This document shows positions 16,646-23,923 of a stretch of 64,000 nucleotides of DNA, in pieces (within the stretch, counting starts at the first letter, position 1; each line of letters opens with the position of its first letter). The notes below the pieces were generated by a model. That model saw only the letters and a program-made list of their open reading frames with translations, searched no databases and was not told the origin of the DNA. This stretch comes from Myxococcota bacterium (GTDB taxonomy: Bacteria > Myxococcota_A > UBA796 > UBA9615 > JAKLKC01), in NCBI GenBank assembly GCA_023150875.1, contig JAKLKC010000005.1, positions 1 to 64,000 of the forward strand. Direction: 5' to 3'. The position numbers were made by a program, and so were the translations under genes.

Positions 16646-18016
16646 TCAGAACCCCAGCTCGAGCCGGATCTGCGCGGTGTGGGTGGCGAAGGACACGTTC
16701 TCGTCGGTCGACTTCGGCACCGCCAGCAGCGTGTACTCCAGCCAGGGTTCGAACCAGCTCGTGACCCGGACGCCCACCCCGGCGAGCGCGTCGACCTGGT
16801 GATCGGTCCGGCTGATGTCGCCGAAGATCTCTCGGTAGGAGTAGGAGGCCGAAGCTCGGGCGTCGACACGCCCCCCGAAGATCCCCTGGTAGCGAACGTA
16901 GGGGGACGAGGAGATGTAGTAGTTCGAGAAGTAGGTGTACTCGTAGTCCCGGACGAACCCGATCGTGAAGATCTGGGTGTCCGCGGGACGGAGGTGGACC
17001 TGCACCCTGCCCAGGATGCCATCGGCGCCGGTGAGCTGGGCGCGGCTCTCGGGCACGGACGTGTTCGGGTCGTCCGGGAAGTAGACGTTGGCGTACCCGA
17101 ACAGCGCCTGGACGGCGAGCTTGCGGCTGAACCGACCCTGCAGGCCGAACCAGAGCCGCCAGTGCTGGGAGTCGTACAGGGTCAGGTCCAGCAGCCGGGC
17201 CGCCTCGGGATCGACCTGGCTGGCCTCGACGATGAGCTGCTGCAGCTCGGCGTTGTCCGTCGGCCGGAAGCTCCAGGAGAGCCCCCCCACTTCGAAGTCG
17301 AGCCGCAGAGCCGTCTTGGGGAGGAACCGCCACTCCACACCGAGGCGTCCCGTCACGTCGTGACCGGTCGCCCAGCGCTCCCGCGTCCCGGTCGTGCCGG
17401 TGCGGTGGTCCGCGAGTTCGTAGGCCAGCCCCGGGGTGATCGAGAATGCCGACCTGGGGCGGATCCGCACGCCGAGGTCGGCGCCGAGGCCGAAGTGGTA
17501 CATGTTGGAGTCGGCCAGCGCGGGCCACTCCGCGGAGTCCAGCACCTGGGCCCGGTTCCGGACGAGGAGGTTGAACGTCGGGCTGACCTTCCCACGCCGG
17601 TTGCCGTCGACCCGGAGGTCCACCCCGAAGTTGTCGTAGGTGTCCAGGTCCCGATGCCCGATCTCGTCATCTTCCCCGGTGCCCAGGCCGAAGTACTTGC
17701 GCAGGTGGTACTGCGCGCCCACGAGGAAGTAGTTGTCGGCGCCGGGGTACACGAAGCGCAGGCGCGGGGCCACCACCTGGATGAAGTCCCACTCCTTCGT
17801 GGAGTCGGAGCGATACACGTTCGAGTCGTAGATCGTCGTCAGGGAGATTCCCGGCTGGAACCGGGCGGCGCCCACCCGGAGCCCCACGTCGTCGTCGGCC
17901 GCCTCCTGGGCGAACGCCGGTGCCCCAGAGGCGAGGATCGCCAGCACCGTGGCCAGCGCCAGGACGGCAAGTCCCCCCCTCACGCCGCGACTATGACCAG
18001 GTTCCAGCTTCCGCAT
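16646..18016 (-). CDS. outer-membrane beta-barrel protein (BBP2-like)
   Basis: The 456-residue product has a signal peptide (LATVLAILASGAPAFA followed by Q) and a mature part made of alternating amphipathic strands ending in ARIRLELGF-like sequence (IRLELGF), the aromatic C-terminus used by the BAM machinery. Strands such as FVYPGADNYFLVGAQYHL and YTYFSNYYISSSPYVRYQ are typical of 16-18-stranded barrels found beside exopolysaccharide genes. It leads the three sugar-nucleotide genes and so may be the outer-membrane component of the same surface-glycan locus; that link is inferred from position. The ATG at 18016 gives a positively charged signal peptide (MRKLEPGHSRG); an earlier start at 18193 would add 59 residues without membrane character. 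Confidence 0.8.
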   Translation of the reverse strand: MRKLEPGHSRGVRGGLAVLALATVLAILASGAPAFAQEAADDDVGLRVGAARFQPGISLTTIYDSNVYRSDSTKEWDFIQVVAPRLRFVYPGADNYFLVGAQYHLRKYFGLGTGEDDEIGHRDLDTYDNFGVDLRVDGNRRGKVSPTFNLLVRNRAQVLDSAEWPALADSNMYHFGLGADLGVRIRPRSAFSITPGLAYELADHRTGTTGTRERWATGHDVTGRLGVEWRFLPKTALRLDFEVGGLSWSFRPTDNAELQQLIVEASQVDPEAARLLDLTLYDSQHWRLWFGLQGRFSRKLAVQALFGYANVYFPDDPNTSVPESRAQLTGADGILGRVQVHLRPADTQIFTIGFVRDYEYTYFSNYYISSSPYVRYQGIFGGRVDARASASYSYREIFGDISRTDHQVDALAGVGVRVTSWFEPWLEYTLLAVPKSTDENVSFATHTAQIRLELGF

Positions 18017-18341
18017 TTCGCTTCCGGTGCATCGCGTCCGCTCCACCGCACGAGCGGTCCTGCTGCTCGATGCGCCTTCGATCCTGAGCCCCGGGACCCG
18101 GCGGGAATCCGCGGGCCCAAGGTCGTCGCCGATTTCGCTGTGGATCCTCGTGACCGACTCCCGCTCCGAACGGGCCCAACACCCCATCGGCACTCACCGC
18201 CACCGCGTTAGGTCGCGCCCGACGTCTCGTCCGCCCCGACGGGCACGCCGGGCGCGCCTCCTCCCTCAGGCCCCGGCCCGCCGCGGGCGGATCGAGACGC
18301 GCGATCCCGTCGATCCCCCAGGAGGGGACTGGATGCTTCGG
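18017..18341. other. intergenic region with one short hairpin
   Basis: No coding sequence, clear promoter or RNA gene is visible in these 325 bases. A 5-bp hairpin (TCCCC / GGGGA, loop CAGGA on the plus strand) lies at 18314-18328, 14 bases after the stop of the leftward secreted-protein gene, and may end that transcript. The promoter for the beta-barrel operon should lie here but I see no consensus. Confidence 0.5.
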
Positions 18342-18941
18342 TCAGTGCCACGGAGTCGCTTCGGGAGGCCGCGCGTAACCCGAGGGGTCCGCACCGTAGT
18401 CTTCGGGGATCTCTCCGGCGACGTCGCTGACGCTCGCCGACCATTTCCCACCCGTACCCGTCTCCGAGCTCTCCGTCTCGCCGACGCACGCATCGGCGTC
18501 CACAGATTCCTGCACCGCGCGCTCCCGCGCAACCGCGAGGCGGCGGAACTGCTCATCCACCAGGTCGGCGTTCTCCTTCTCCAGGCCCAGCCTCAGGTCC
18601 GTGCTGGCCTGCTCTCCGATCTTCAGGAGGGCGCGAAGGCTCGCGAGGCGCCCGTAGAGGCAGTTGAGCAGGATGATGTCCTTCTGGCGCCGTGCGTCCT
18701 CCGCCATGCGCTCGACCCGTCGGACGGAGTCGCGCATCTCCTTGAGCGCCTCGTCCGCGAACTCGAGCTTCTGCCGGGTGTTGAGCTTCTCGGACCCGGC
18801 CGCGAACACGAGGGCGCCCCCCGTGTCGGCACGAGCCGCGCTCGCCGTAGTCGCGGCGTCCGCCCCATGCCCGCCGAGCCCCGCGAGCCCGATGCAGAGC
18901 ATCGCCCCCGCGAGTCCTGACTTCAGTCGTTTCGTCGCCAC
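18342..18941 (-). CDS. secreted coiled-coil protein of unknown function
   Basis: The 199-residue product starts with a Sec signal peptide (KRLKSGLAGAMLCIGLAGLGGHGADA). The middle, from about residue 50 to 150, is strongly helical and charged (EFADEALKEMRDSVRRVERMAEDARRQ), likely a coiled coil, with one conserved-looking Cys in LLNCLYGRL. The tail is Ser/Gly-rich. Small periplasmic helical proteins with this pattern occur beside Glt/Agl-type genes, and the AgmX-like gene follows upstream of it, but no function can be named. The GTG at 18941 has GGGAG five bases upstream; other GTGs lie at 18947 and 18956. A consensus promoter (18987-19015) precedes it, so it is transcribed separately from the Glt-like operon. 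Confidence 0.72.
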   Translation of the reverse strand: MATKRLKSGLAGAMLCIGLAGLGGHGADAATTASAARADTGGALVFAAGSEKLNTRQKLEFADEALKEMRDSVRRVERMAEDARRQKDIILLNCLYGRLASLRALLKIGEQASTDLRLGLEKENADLVDEQFRRLAVARERAVQESVDADACVGETESSETGTGGKWSASVSDVAGEIPEDYGADPSGYARPPEATPWH

Positions 18942-18986
18942 AGCCACTCCCGACACACCCTCGCTGCGCGCACCGCTCCGGGCCGG

Positions 18987-19015
18987 ATGGTAGGCGCGCA
19001 CGGAAGGGCTGTCAA
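18987..19015 (-). promoter_or_regulatory. sigma70-type promoter of the secreted coiled-coil gene
   Basis: TTGACA (19015-19010) and TACCAT (18992-18987) on the minus strand are separated by exactly 17 bases and lie 46 bases before the GTG start at 18941. Confidence 0.7.
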
Positions 19016-19108
19016 ATGAGGCCCCCGCCTCCACTCATCGGAGCCCACCTCCCCACGTAGAACCGGAAGCAGCGGATCGAGGGAATCGAAAGCCGTCCCC
19101 CGGCCGCT

Positions 19109-19123
19109 CTCCCCGTTGGGGAG
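19109..19123. terminator. short hairpin downstream of the AgmX-like gene
   Basis: CTCCCC (19109-19114) pairs with GGGGAG (19118-19123) over a three-base loop, 14 bases after the AgmX-like stop on the minus strand. It may end the Glt-like operon; no T-run follows. Confidence 0.35.
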
Positions 19124-19136
19124 GCGCGCGGGACGC

Positions 19137-20501
19137 TCACTTCGACGCGGAGAAGATGAACGGATAGGTCACCTCGGCGTCCTGCTCGTCCTCGGTCGGG
19201 TTGAACTCCCAACGGCGGATACGGCGGATGATGCACTCCTCCATGTCCTTGTTTCCGGTGGTGTTCTCCTGCACCCTGACCTCCCCCACCTTCCCGGATC
19301 CCCGGATCACCCAGAAGACCACGACCTTGCCCTCCAGGTCGGGGTTCCCCTTGAGCTGCTCGTCGTAGCACGCCTTGATCTGGGGCAGCTTCCGCTGTAC
19401 GACGGCGCGGATGTTCTTGGCGTCGGACGGGGCGCCGAGCACGTCGGCGTCCCCGGCGCTGGCCTTGGAGACGACCTTCTTCTGCTCCTTCGCACCGGCC
19501 CCGACCACGTCGCCGGTGCCGAAGCCGCTCCCCATGCCGCTGCCGTCCGCGGCGCCGTCGTTGGTACCCCGCAGGGCGTCCCCACCGCGGTCCTGTCCCC
19601 GGACCGCCACCGTCACGGCGCCGACGCCCGAGAGCGCCTGGTCGAGGTCCCGGGAGACCCCCGAGGAGTCCGAGAGGAGGTCGGCCACCGCGCTGGCCTG
19701 GCTGCTGTCTCCCCGCGTGCCGATGATGGCCGCGAGCCCCTTGGAGGCCAGGGCGGCGCGCCTCTCCTCCTCCGAGGGGGGCGCGTCCGCGGGGGTCGGC
19801 TTGGGCTCTTCGCCCTTGGCCTCGTCCTTCTTGGGGCCGGGATCCTTCTTGGCGGTCTCCTTGAGTCCGGCGTCGTCCAGCGGAGCGTCGGTCTGCTCGG
19901 GGGGGAGCGTCACCTCGGGGGGGATGACCAGGTGGATGAACCTCTCGGGGATGTCCTCGAGGGAGACCTTGTCGGGCACGGGCTGATTGTGGACCCAGAT
20001 CATCAGCGCGGTGTGGAGCAGCGCCGAGATCAGCACGATCCCGTAGAACGGCATGTCCGACGGGTCGATGGCGAACCGCCGGAGCTGGTCGATGGTCGCC
20101 CGCGCGGGTTCCGGGGGAGGCGTGACGAACTGGAAGAGGATGGTCGCCGCCCCGACCTGGACCTTCCCGCGGTTCTCGTCGCTCAGGGGGAGCTGGTAGT
20201 GGTCCCCCTTCTTCTGGGCCTTGCCTCCCTCGATCAACGCGTCGAGGGAATGAACCTGGGCGCCGATGGCGATGCGCCCTTCGATCCCGTCGGTGAACGC
20301 CAGGCTGTACTGGCTCCCCTTCGCGACGAACATCGGGAAGCGCTTCGGGAGGCGTGAGGGGGGAAGGGTGAAGGTGTTCTTCTCCCCCTCGCCCACCGTG
20401 ACGGTCTCCCCGGCCTTGATGAGGCGCTCTTCGAGGATCTTCCCGCCCTGGATGATCCCGATGCGCAGAATCTTGTGCTGCTCCTGTCGCTGAGCGCCCA
20501 T
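19137..20501 (-). CDS. AgmX/PglI-type TonB-like protein (GltJ/GltG family), last gene of the Glt-like operon
   Basis: The 454-residue protein has a beta-rich N-terminal domain (1-130, FHA-like: VTVGEGEKNTFTLP), one membrane helix at 150-170 (PFYGIVLISALLHTALMIWV), a long Pro/Lys/Asp-rich periplasmic linker and a C-terminal domain (from about 365) with RKLPQIKACYDEQLKGNPDL and CIIRRIRRWEFNP. That C-terminus matches the AgmX/PglI domain of the Myxococcus gliding complex, a TonB-like module. In Glt/Agl systems such proteins span the periplasm and transmit force or signals from a TolQ-TolR motor to the outer membrane. Here it follows a TolQ-like and two ExbD-like genes. Two cysteines in the C-terminal domain are typical of the family. 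The start ATG at 20501 is unambiguous. Confidence 0.85.
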   Translation of the reverse strand: MGAQRQEQHKILRIGIIQGGKILEERLIKAGETVTVGEGEKNTFTLPPSRLPKRFPMFVAKGSQYSLAFTDGIEGRIAIGAQVHSLDALIEGGKAQKKGDHYQLPLSDENRGKVQVGAATILFQFVTPPPEPARATIDQLRRFAIDPSDMPFYGIVLISALLHTALMIWVHNQPVPDKVSLEDIPERFIHLVIPPEVTLPPEQTDAPLDDAGLKETAKKDPGPKKDEAKGEEPKPTPADAPPSEEERRAALASKGLAAIIGTRGDSSQASAVADLLSDSSGVSRDLDQALSGVGAVTVAVRGQDRGGDALRGTNDGAADGSGMGSGFGTGDVVGAGAKEQKKVVSKASAGDADVLGAPSDAKNIRAVVQRKLPQIKACYDEQLKGNPDLEGKVVVFWVIRGSGKVGEVRVQENTTGNKDMEECIIRRIRRWEFNPTEDEQDAEVTYPFIFSASK

Positions 20502-20625
20502 CGAGTATCCCTATCGACGGGAGACCCTGCGGCCTCCCCTCCGTTCGCCATTCCTGGGGCTTCCCTCCCGGTGCGAAGCCCCCCCCCGGCAGGTCCCCGG
20601 GGCGCGCCAGATTCTCTATCGGTCG

Positions 20626-21039
20626 CTAGCCCGGTTTCTTGCCCCCGACCAGCTCGAACCGTCCGACCCCCGCCGATCGCGCCCCCGCGAGCACGAGCCG
20701 GACGTCGGACCACCGCGTGTCCTTGCCGACGACGACCCGGAGGGAGGTGATGGGGCGCGGACCCACGCCGAGGGCGGTCGGGACGACTTCGAGCGGGATC
20801 GTCTTTCCTTGCCAGGAGATCCCGTCAGAGGTGATCTCCATCGACGAGACGGTCTCCGCAGGAAGGCGCAAATCGGGCGCCACGGCCACCGCCCAGGCGC
20901 CTCCCGGCAGTCCAAGCCCCGGCCACGACGCCGCGATCAGCAAGGGAGCCGACAGGGACGCCAGCACCGTCCCGGCGCGTCCCGCGCCGGCTCTGCGGAT
21001 CTTCCTCGATTCCACTCCCGTCCGCGTCTCCTCGTCCAT
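20626..21039 (-). CDS. ExbD/TolR-like protein, second copy (divergent)
   Basis: The 137-residue protein has a charged N-terminus, a hydrophobic segment at about 24-50 and a periplasmic domain ending in SLRVVVGKDTRWSDVRLVLA and AGVGRFELVGG. That pattern (strand, Asp, helix, Gly-Val strand) is how ExbD/TolR domains end. I infer ExbD/TolR homology from this pattern and from the adjacent TolQ-like gene. The aspartate that carries protons in ExbD/TolR membrane helices is absent: the hydrophobic stretch has no acidic residue. The ATG at 21039 overlaps the previous stop by one base (TAATG). If the hydrophobic segment is cleaved, the protein would be periplasmic. Confidence 0.6.
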   Translation of the reverse strand: MDEETRTGVESRKIRRAGAGRAGTVLASLSAPLLIAASWPGLGLPGGAWAVAVAPDLRLPAETVSSMEITSDGISWQGKTIPLEVVPTALGVGPRPITSLRVVVGKDTRWSDVRLVLAGARSAGVGRFELVGGKKPG

Positions 21040-21551
21040 TATAGCCCCCCCGGGCCGTCCGGGACAGTTCGAGGCGACACGCGCCGCGCCGTCGACGCGA
21101 CGAGGGCCTCGCCTTCGAACGTCCAGGCCAGCATCCCCGCGCCTCCTCGCGGTTCCACCGCCCTCTCGATCGCGTCCAGCGCGAGGACCACCTCGGGCGC
21201 CGCTGCGCCGCCCTCGGGCAGGACGTGAAACTCGATGGCTTCCGGACGCTTGGACCACCGCCTCACCCAGGTCGACAACTCGCCGGTGGGGTAGCCGGCC
21301 GCCGGATCCCGCCACAGGCTTCGCCGTTCGACGGCGTCGATTCCTGCGTGAATGGTGCTCCTCATTTCGACCTCGTACCCATCGTCGGATATCCGGAGCG
21401 TCAGGAACGCCGGCTCGGGTGGCGCGCCTCCGCCCCCTCCGAAGGAGACGTGGGCCCGGGCGGCGGACGCCAGCAGGAGTCCCAAGGCCAGCAGGACCGC
21501 CGCTGGGGCCACCCCTCCTGCGTAGCGGGCGGGGGACCACCACTGCCTCAC
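21039..21551 (-). CDS. ExbD/TolR-like protein, first copy (divergent)
   Basis: The 170-residue protein has one hydrophobic segment (about 13-32, VAPAAVLLALGLLLASAARA) that could be an anchor or cleavable signal. A periplasmic domain follows with FLTLRISDDGYEVE, TWVRRWSKRPEAIEFHVLPEG and VVLALDAIERAV. The order of elements (dG strand, helix, strand of the v.l..d type, helix) resembles ExbD/TolR, but similarity is weak and the family assignment is inference supported by position after a TolQ-like gene. No acidic residue lies in the hydrophobic segment. The GTG at 21551 overlaps the TolQ-like stop as GTGA, indicating coupled translation. In Myxococcus one TolQ (AglR) likewise works with two TolR proteins (AglQ, AglS). 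Confidence 0.6.
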   Translation of the reverse strand: MRQWWSPARYAGGVAPAAVLLALGLLLASAARAHVSFGGGGGAPPEPAFLTLRISDDGYEVEMRSTIHAGIDAVERRSLWRDPAAGYPTGELSTWVRRWSKRPEAIEFHVLPEGGAAAPEVVLALDAIERAVEPRGGAGMLAWTFEGEALVASTARRVSPRTVPDGPGGL

Positions 21552-22213
21552 GGGGGCCCTCCCGGGCCCGGCGGGGGGGGGCCCGCGGTGCGGCTGGGGC
21601 GGGAGGATGCCAGTTCGGCGACCACCGCGACGCCGCGACCGAGGTCGCCGAGGATCCGGTCCGCCCGCCCCGCGAGCAGTCCGTGGACCACCACCAGCGC
21701 CGCGGCGAGGCCGATCCCCGCCCCCGCCGTGGCGAGCGCGTCCGCGACAGCGGCGGAGAGGGCGTCGCGTCGGACGCCCGCCGATGGGCCGGCGGAGTCC
21801 CGGAAGGCCCGTGCCAGCCCCTCGATGACTCCGAGGACGCCCAGGAGGATGGCGACGTCGGCGGCGACGGCGAGCCCGCCCACCCGCCGCGTCAGCTCCG
21901 GGGCCGCGTCCGCCGCCGCCGCGCGGGCGGCGAGGGACGCCGTCTCCGGGCCGTCCTCCATCCGTTGGAGCCCCGCGGCCACGACCCGCGGCAGGTGAGA
22001 GGGAAGGCTGGCCTGGCACACGCGCATCGCGCGGTCGGTGCGTCCTTCGCCAACGAGGCGTCGAACCTCGGCGAGAAAGGTCTCGGTCCGGACCGGCGCG
22101 CGCCGCCCGAGGAACCAGGCCCGCTCCACCGCGATCCCGGCGGCCACGAGGGCCACCGCCAGGAGAAGGCGAGCGACGGCGCTGGTGGAGAGGGCGTGGA
22201 TGATCCCGCTCAT
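21548..22213 (-). CDS. MotA/TolQ/ExbB family protein (AglR-like)
   Basis: The 221-residue inner-membrane protein has three predicted helices at about 10-30, 113-135 and 157-182, the TolQ/ExbB topology. LLGVLGVIEGL (123-133) corresponds to the family's LLG-x-x-G-T-V-x-G-M motif but has Val at position 129 where the channel threonine usually sits; DALATAGAGIGLAAAL (158 onwards) corresponds to the third-helix E-A-L-x-A-T motif and keeps the threonine. It should pair with the two ExbD-like proteins encoded downstream to form a force-generating complex, as AglRQS does in Myxococcus. Whether it still conducts protons is doubtful given these substitutions. The ATG at 22213 lies 13 bases after the stop of the small secreted protein gene. 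Confidence 0.78.
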   Translation of the reverse strand: MSGIIHALSTSAVARLLLAVALVAAGIAVERAWFLGRRAPVRTETFLAEVRRLVGEGRTDRAMRVCQASLPSHLPRVVAAGLQRMEDGPETASLAARAAAADAAPELTRRVGGLAVAADVAILLGVLGVIEGLARAFRDSAGPSAGVRRDALSAAVADALATAGAGIGLAAALVVVHGLLAGRADRILGDLGRGVAVVAELASSRPSRTAGPPPPGPGGPP

Positions 22214-22226
22214 CGCCCCCGAGGCC

Positions 22227-22610
22227 CTAGAACGGCTCGACCTCGACGGAGCCCACGAGGTCGGGGATGAACGTGGTGTGGAGGGAAGGGCCGATCCCTT
22301 CCGAGAGCTCCTGCCGGTAGATCACGTAGGAGACCTCCGGCTTCTGGACGTCTCCGCGGATGACCTCTCCTTCGAAGGTGAAGGCGTCGCGCCGCCCCTT
22401 CCGGGACGCCTTGCCGGATCCCTTCTGCCCGGCGGGCTCGGCGCTCGCACCCTCGGCGGGCTTCTCCTGGCCCCCCGCGGGATCGTCCTGGGCCGCGGCC
22501 GGAGCGGCCGCGAGGAGCATCCCCATTCCAGTGAGGGCCACCGCGAAGACGCGAGAGCACACGCCGGCCCCCGCCGGGAAGCGGAGACCGAGTAGGGCGA
22601 ACCTGGCCAT
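22227..22610 (-). CDS. small secreted protein of the Glt-like operon
   Basis: The 127-residue product has a long signal peptide ending around AAAPAAAQ (residue 41), a Gly/Lys/Glu-rich linker and a compact C-terminal segment of about 55 residues (FTFEGEVIRGDVQKPEV through SVEVEPF). The C-terminal part, with YVIYRQELSEG, recalls small envelope proteins encoded in Agl/Cgl gliding loci, possibly CglF-like, but I cannot confirm this without a profile search. The ATG at 22610 overlaps the upstream TPR stop (TGATG) and has GGAGGG six bases before it. It sits between the TPR lipoprotein and the TolQ-like gene. Confidence 0.68.
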   Translation of the reverse strand: MARFALLGLRFPAGAGVCSRVFAVALTGMGMLLAAAPAAAQDDPAGGQEKPAEGASAEPAGQKGSGKASRKGRRDAFTFEGEVIRGDVQKPEVSYVIYRQELSEGIGPSLHTTFIPDLVGSVEVEPF

Positions 22611-23923
22611 CACTTTCCCTCCCCCGCGTCGCCGGTGGTCGTCCCCGCGCCGCCTTCGGGACCGTCGGCGGGCGACGCCTTGGCGGCATCCCGCTCCTTG
22701 CGGCGGCGCTCCTGCTCCCGCCGCCTCTGCTCCCTCACCTTGGTCTTCTCGACCTCGTCGATGTATTGCCGGACGGGATCCGCGTCCGCGACCGCGCCGC
22801 CCCGGGCCTGGATGTACTGGGCATACGTGGCGAGGGCCTTGTCGTACTCCTTCAGGTAGTCCCCGTACAGGATGCCGAGGTTGAGCAGGGCGTCGGGATG
22901 GGACGGCTCCTTGGCCAGGACCCGCTCGTACTCGGCCTTCGCACCGGCGTAGTCCCCCAGCCCCCGGCGGGCCACCCCCAGGTTCAGGCGCCCCTCCACC
23001 GAGTCGGGATCCCGGGCGACGGCGCGCTCCAGCATCTCCTTGGCGCCCTGGAAGTCGAGGTTCCTGAGCTTGAGATAGCTCATGCTGACCAGGGCCCCGT
23101 TCAGCTCCGGCTCCAGCCGAAGGGACTCCGCAAGCTCCGCCTCGGCGTCGAAGGGGCGGTCCAGGTGGAAGTACACCAACCCCAGGTTGGCGTGGAGCGC
23201 CGCGCTCTCCTTGGCGCCGGGCACGGAGTTGAGGGCCTTCACGTAGACGAACCGGGCGAGCTCGTGCTCACCGGCGTCGAGGTAGGTCAGGCCGAGGGTG
23301 TTGTACGCCTCGATGCTGTTGGCGTTGATCTTCAAGACCTCCCGCGCCTGGGCGATGGCCTCCTGGCGCTGGCCCCGGCGGCGGAGCTGATCGATCAGCC
23401 GGATGCGGAGGGAGGCATCGTCGGGGACATTGCGGATCCCCTGCTCGTAGGTCGTGGTGGCCGCCCCGTCCTGCCCCGACATGCCGAAGGCGTCACCGAG
23501 GCCGATCCAGGCGGCAGCGAGCTTCGGGTTCCCGGCCGTTGCCTTCTGGAAGGCCTCGATCGCCTGGCGCTCGTCGCCCTTGCCGAGGTGGGCCAGGCCG
23601 AGGTTGCACCAGGCCTCGGCGGAGTCCCCCTTCAGGCGCACCGACTCCGAGAGCTTGTCCACCGCCCCCGCGAAGTCCGGGGGACGGGCCGCGAGGGCCT
23701 CGCTCCCGGACTCGAACAACCGGCGGGCCCGTTCCGGGTCAGCCTCGGTGACGGTGTCCGGGGCCGCGGGCTCGGCCGCGGCGGGGTCCACGGCGGCCGG
23801 CGTCTCGGGCGTAGCCTGGGCGGAGCCCACCGGCTCGGCCGCCGGCGCCTGCGTCCTGCAGGCCCCCGCCAGCAGGCCCAGGGCCAGCACGACGGCGACA
23901 CTCGGGAGATCCATCCGCCTCAC
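22610..23923 (-). CDS. TPR lipoprotein, AglT/GltE-like
   Basis: The 437-residue protein has a lipoprotein signal peptide (LALGLLAGAC, lipidated Cys at about residue 22), a Pro/Ala/Glu linker, then about eight tetratricopeptide repeats (for example AWCNLGLAHLGKGDERQAIEAF and LHANLGLVYFHLDRPFDAEAEL) and a highly charged Arg/Glu coiled tail. AglT/GltE of Myxococcus is a TPR lipoprotein in the same gene neighbourhood and organises the outer-membrane side of the gliding complex; the assignment rests on architecture plus context. The GTG at 23923 is chosen over the ATG at 23914 because GGAGGG lies six bases upstream and it overlaps the previous stop as GTGA. Confidence 0.8.
   Translation of the reverse strand: MRRMDLPSVAVVLALGLLAGACRTQAPAAEPVGSAQATPETPAAVDPAAAEPAAPDTVTEADPERARRLFESGSEALAARPPDFAGAVDKLSESVRLKGDSAEAWCNLGLAHLGKGDERQAIEAFQKATAGNPKLAAAWIGLGDAFGMSGQDGAATTTYEQGIRNVPDDASLRIRLIDQLRRRGQRQEAIAQAREVLKINANSIEAYNTLGLTYLDAGEHELARFVYVKALNSVPGAKESAALHANLGLVYFHLDRPFDAEAELAESLRLEPELNGALVSMSYLKLRNLDFQGAKEMLERAVARDPDSVEGRLNLGVARRGLGDYAGAKAEYERVLAKEPSHPDALLNLGILYGDYLKEYDKALATYAQYIQARGGAVADADPVRQYIDEVEKTKVREQRRREQERRRKERDAAKASPADGPEGGAGTTTGDAGEGK

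Noticed and set aside
18208-18489. Open frame in the gap between the barrel and secreted-protein genes
   Set aside because: It overlaps the secreted-protein gene in another frame, is Arg-rich and has no ribosome-binding site or domain.
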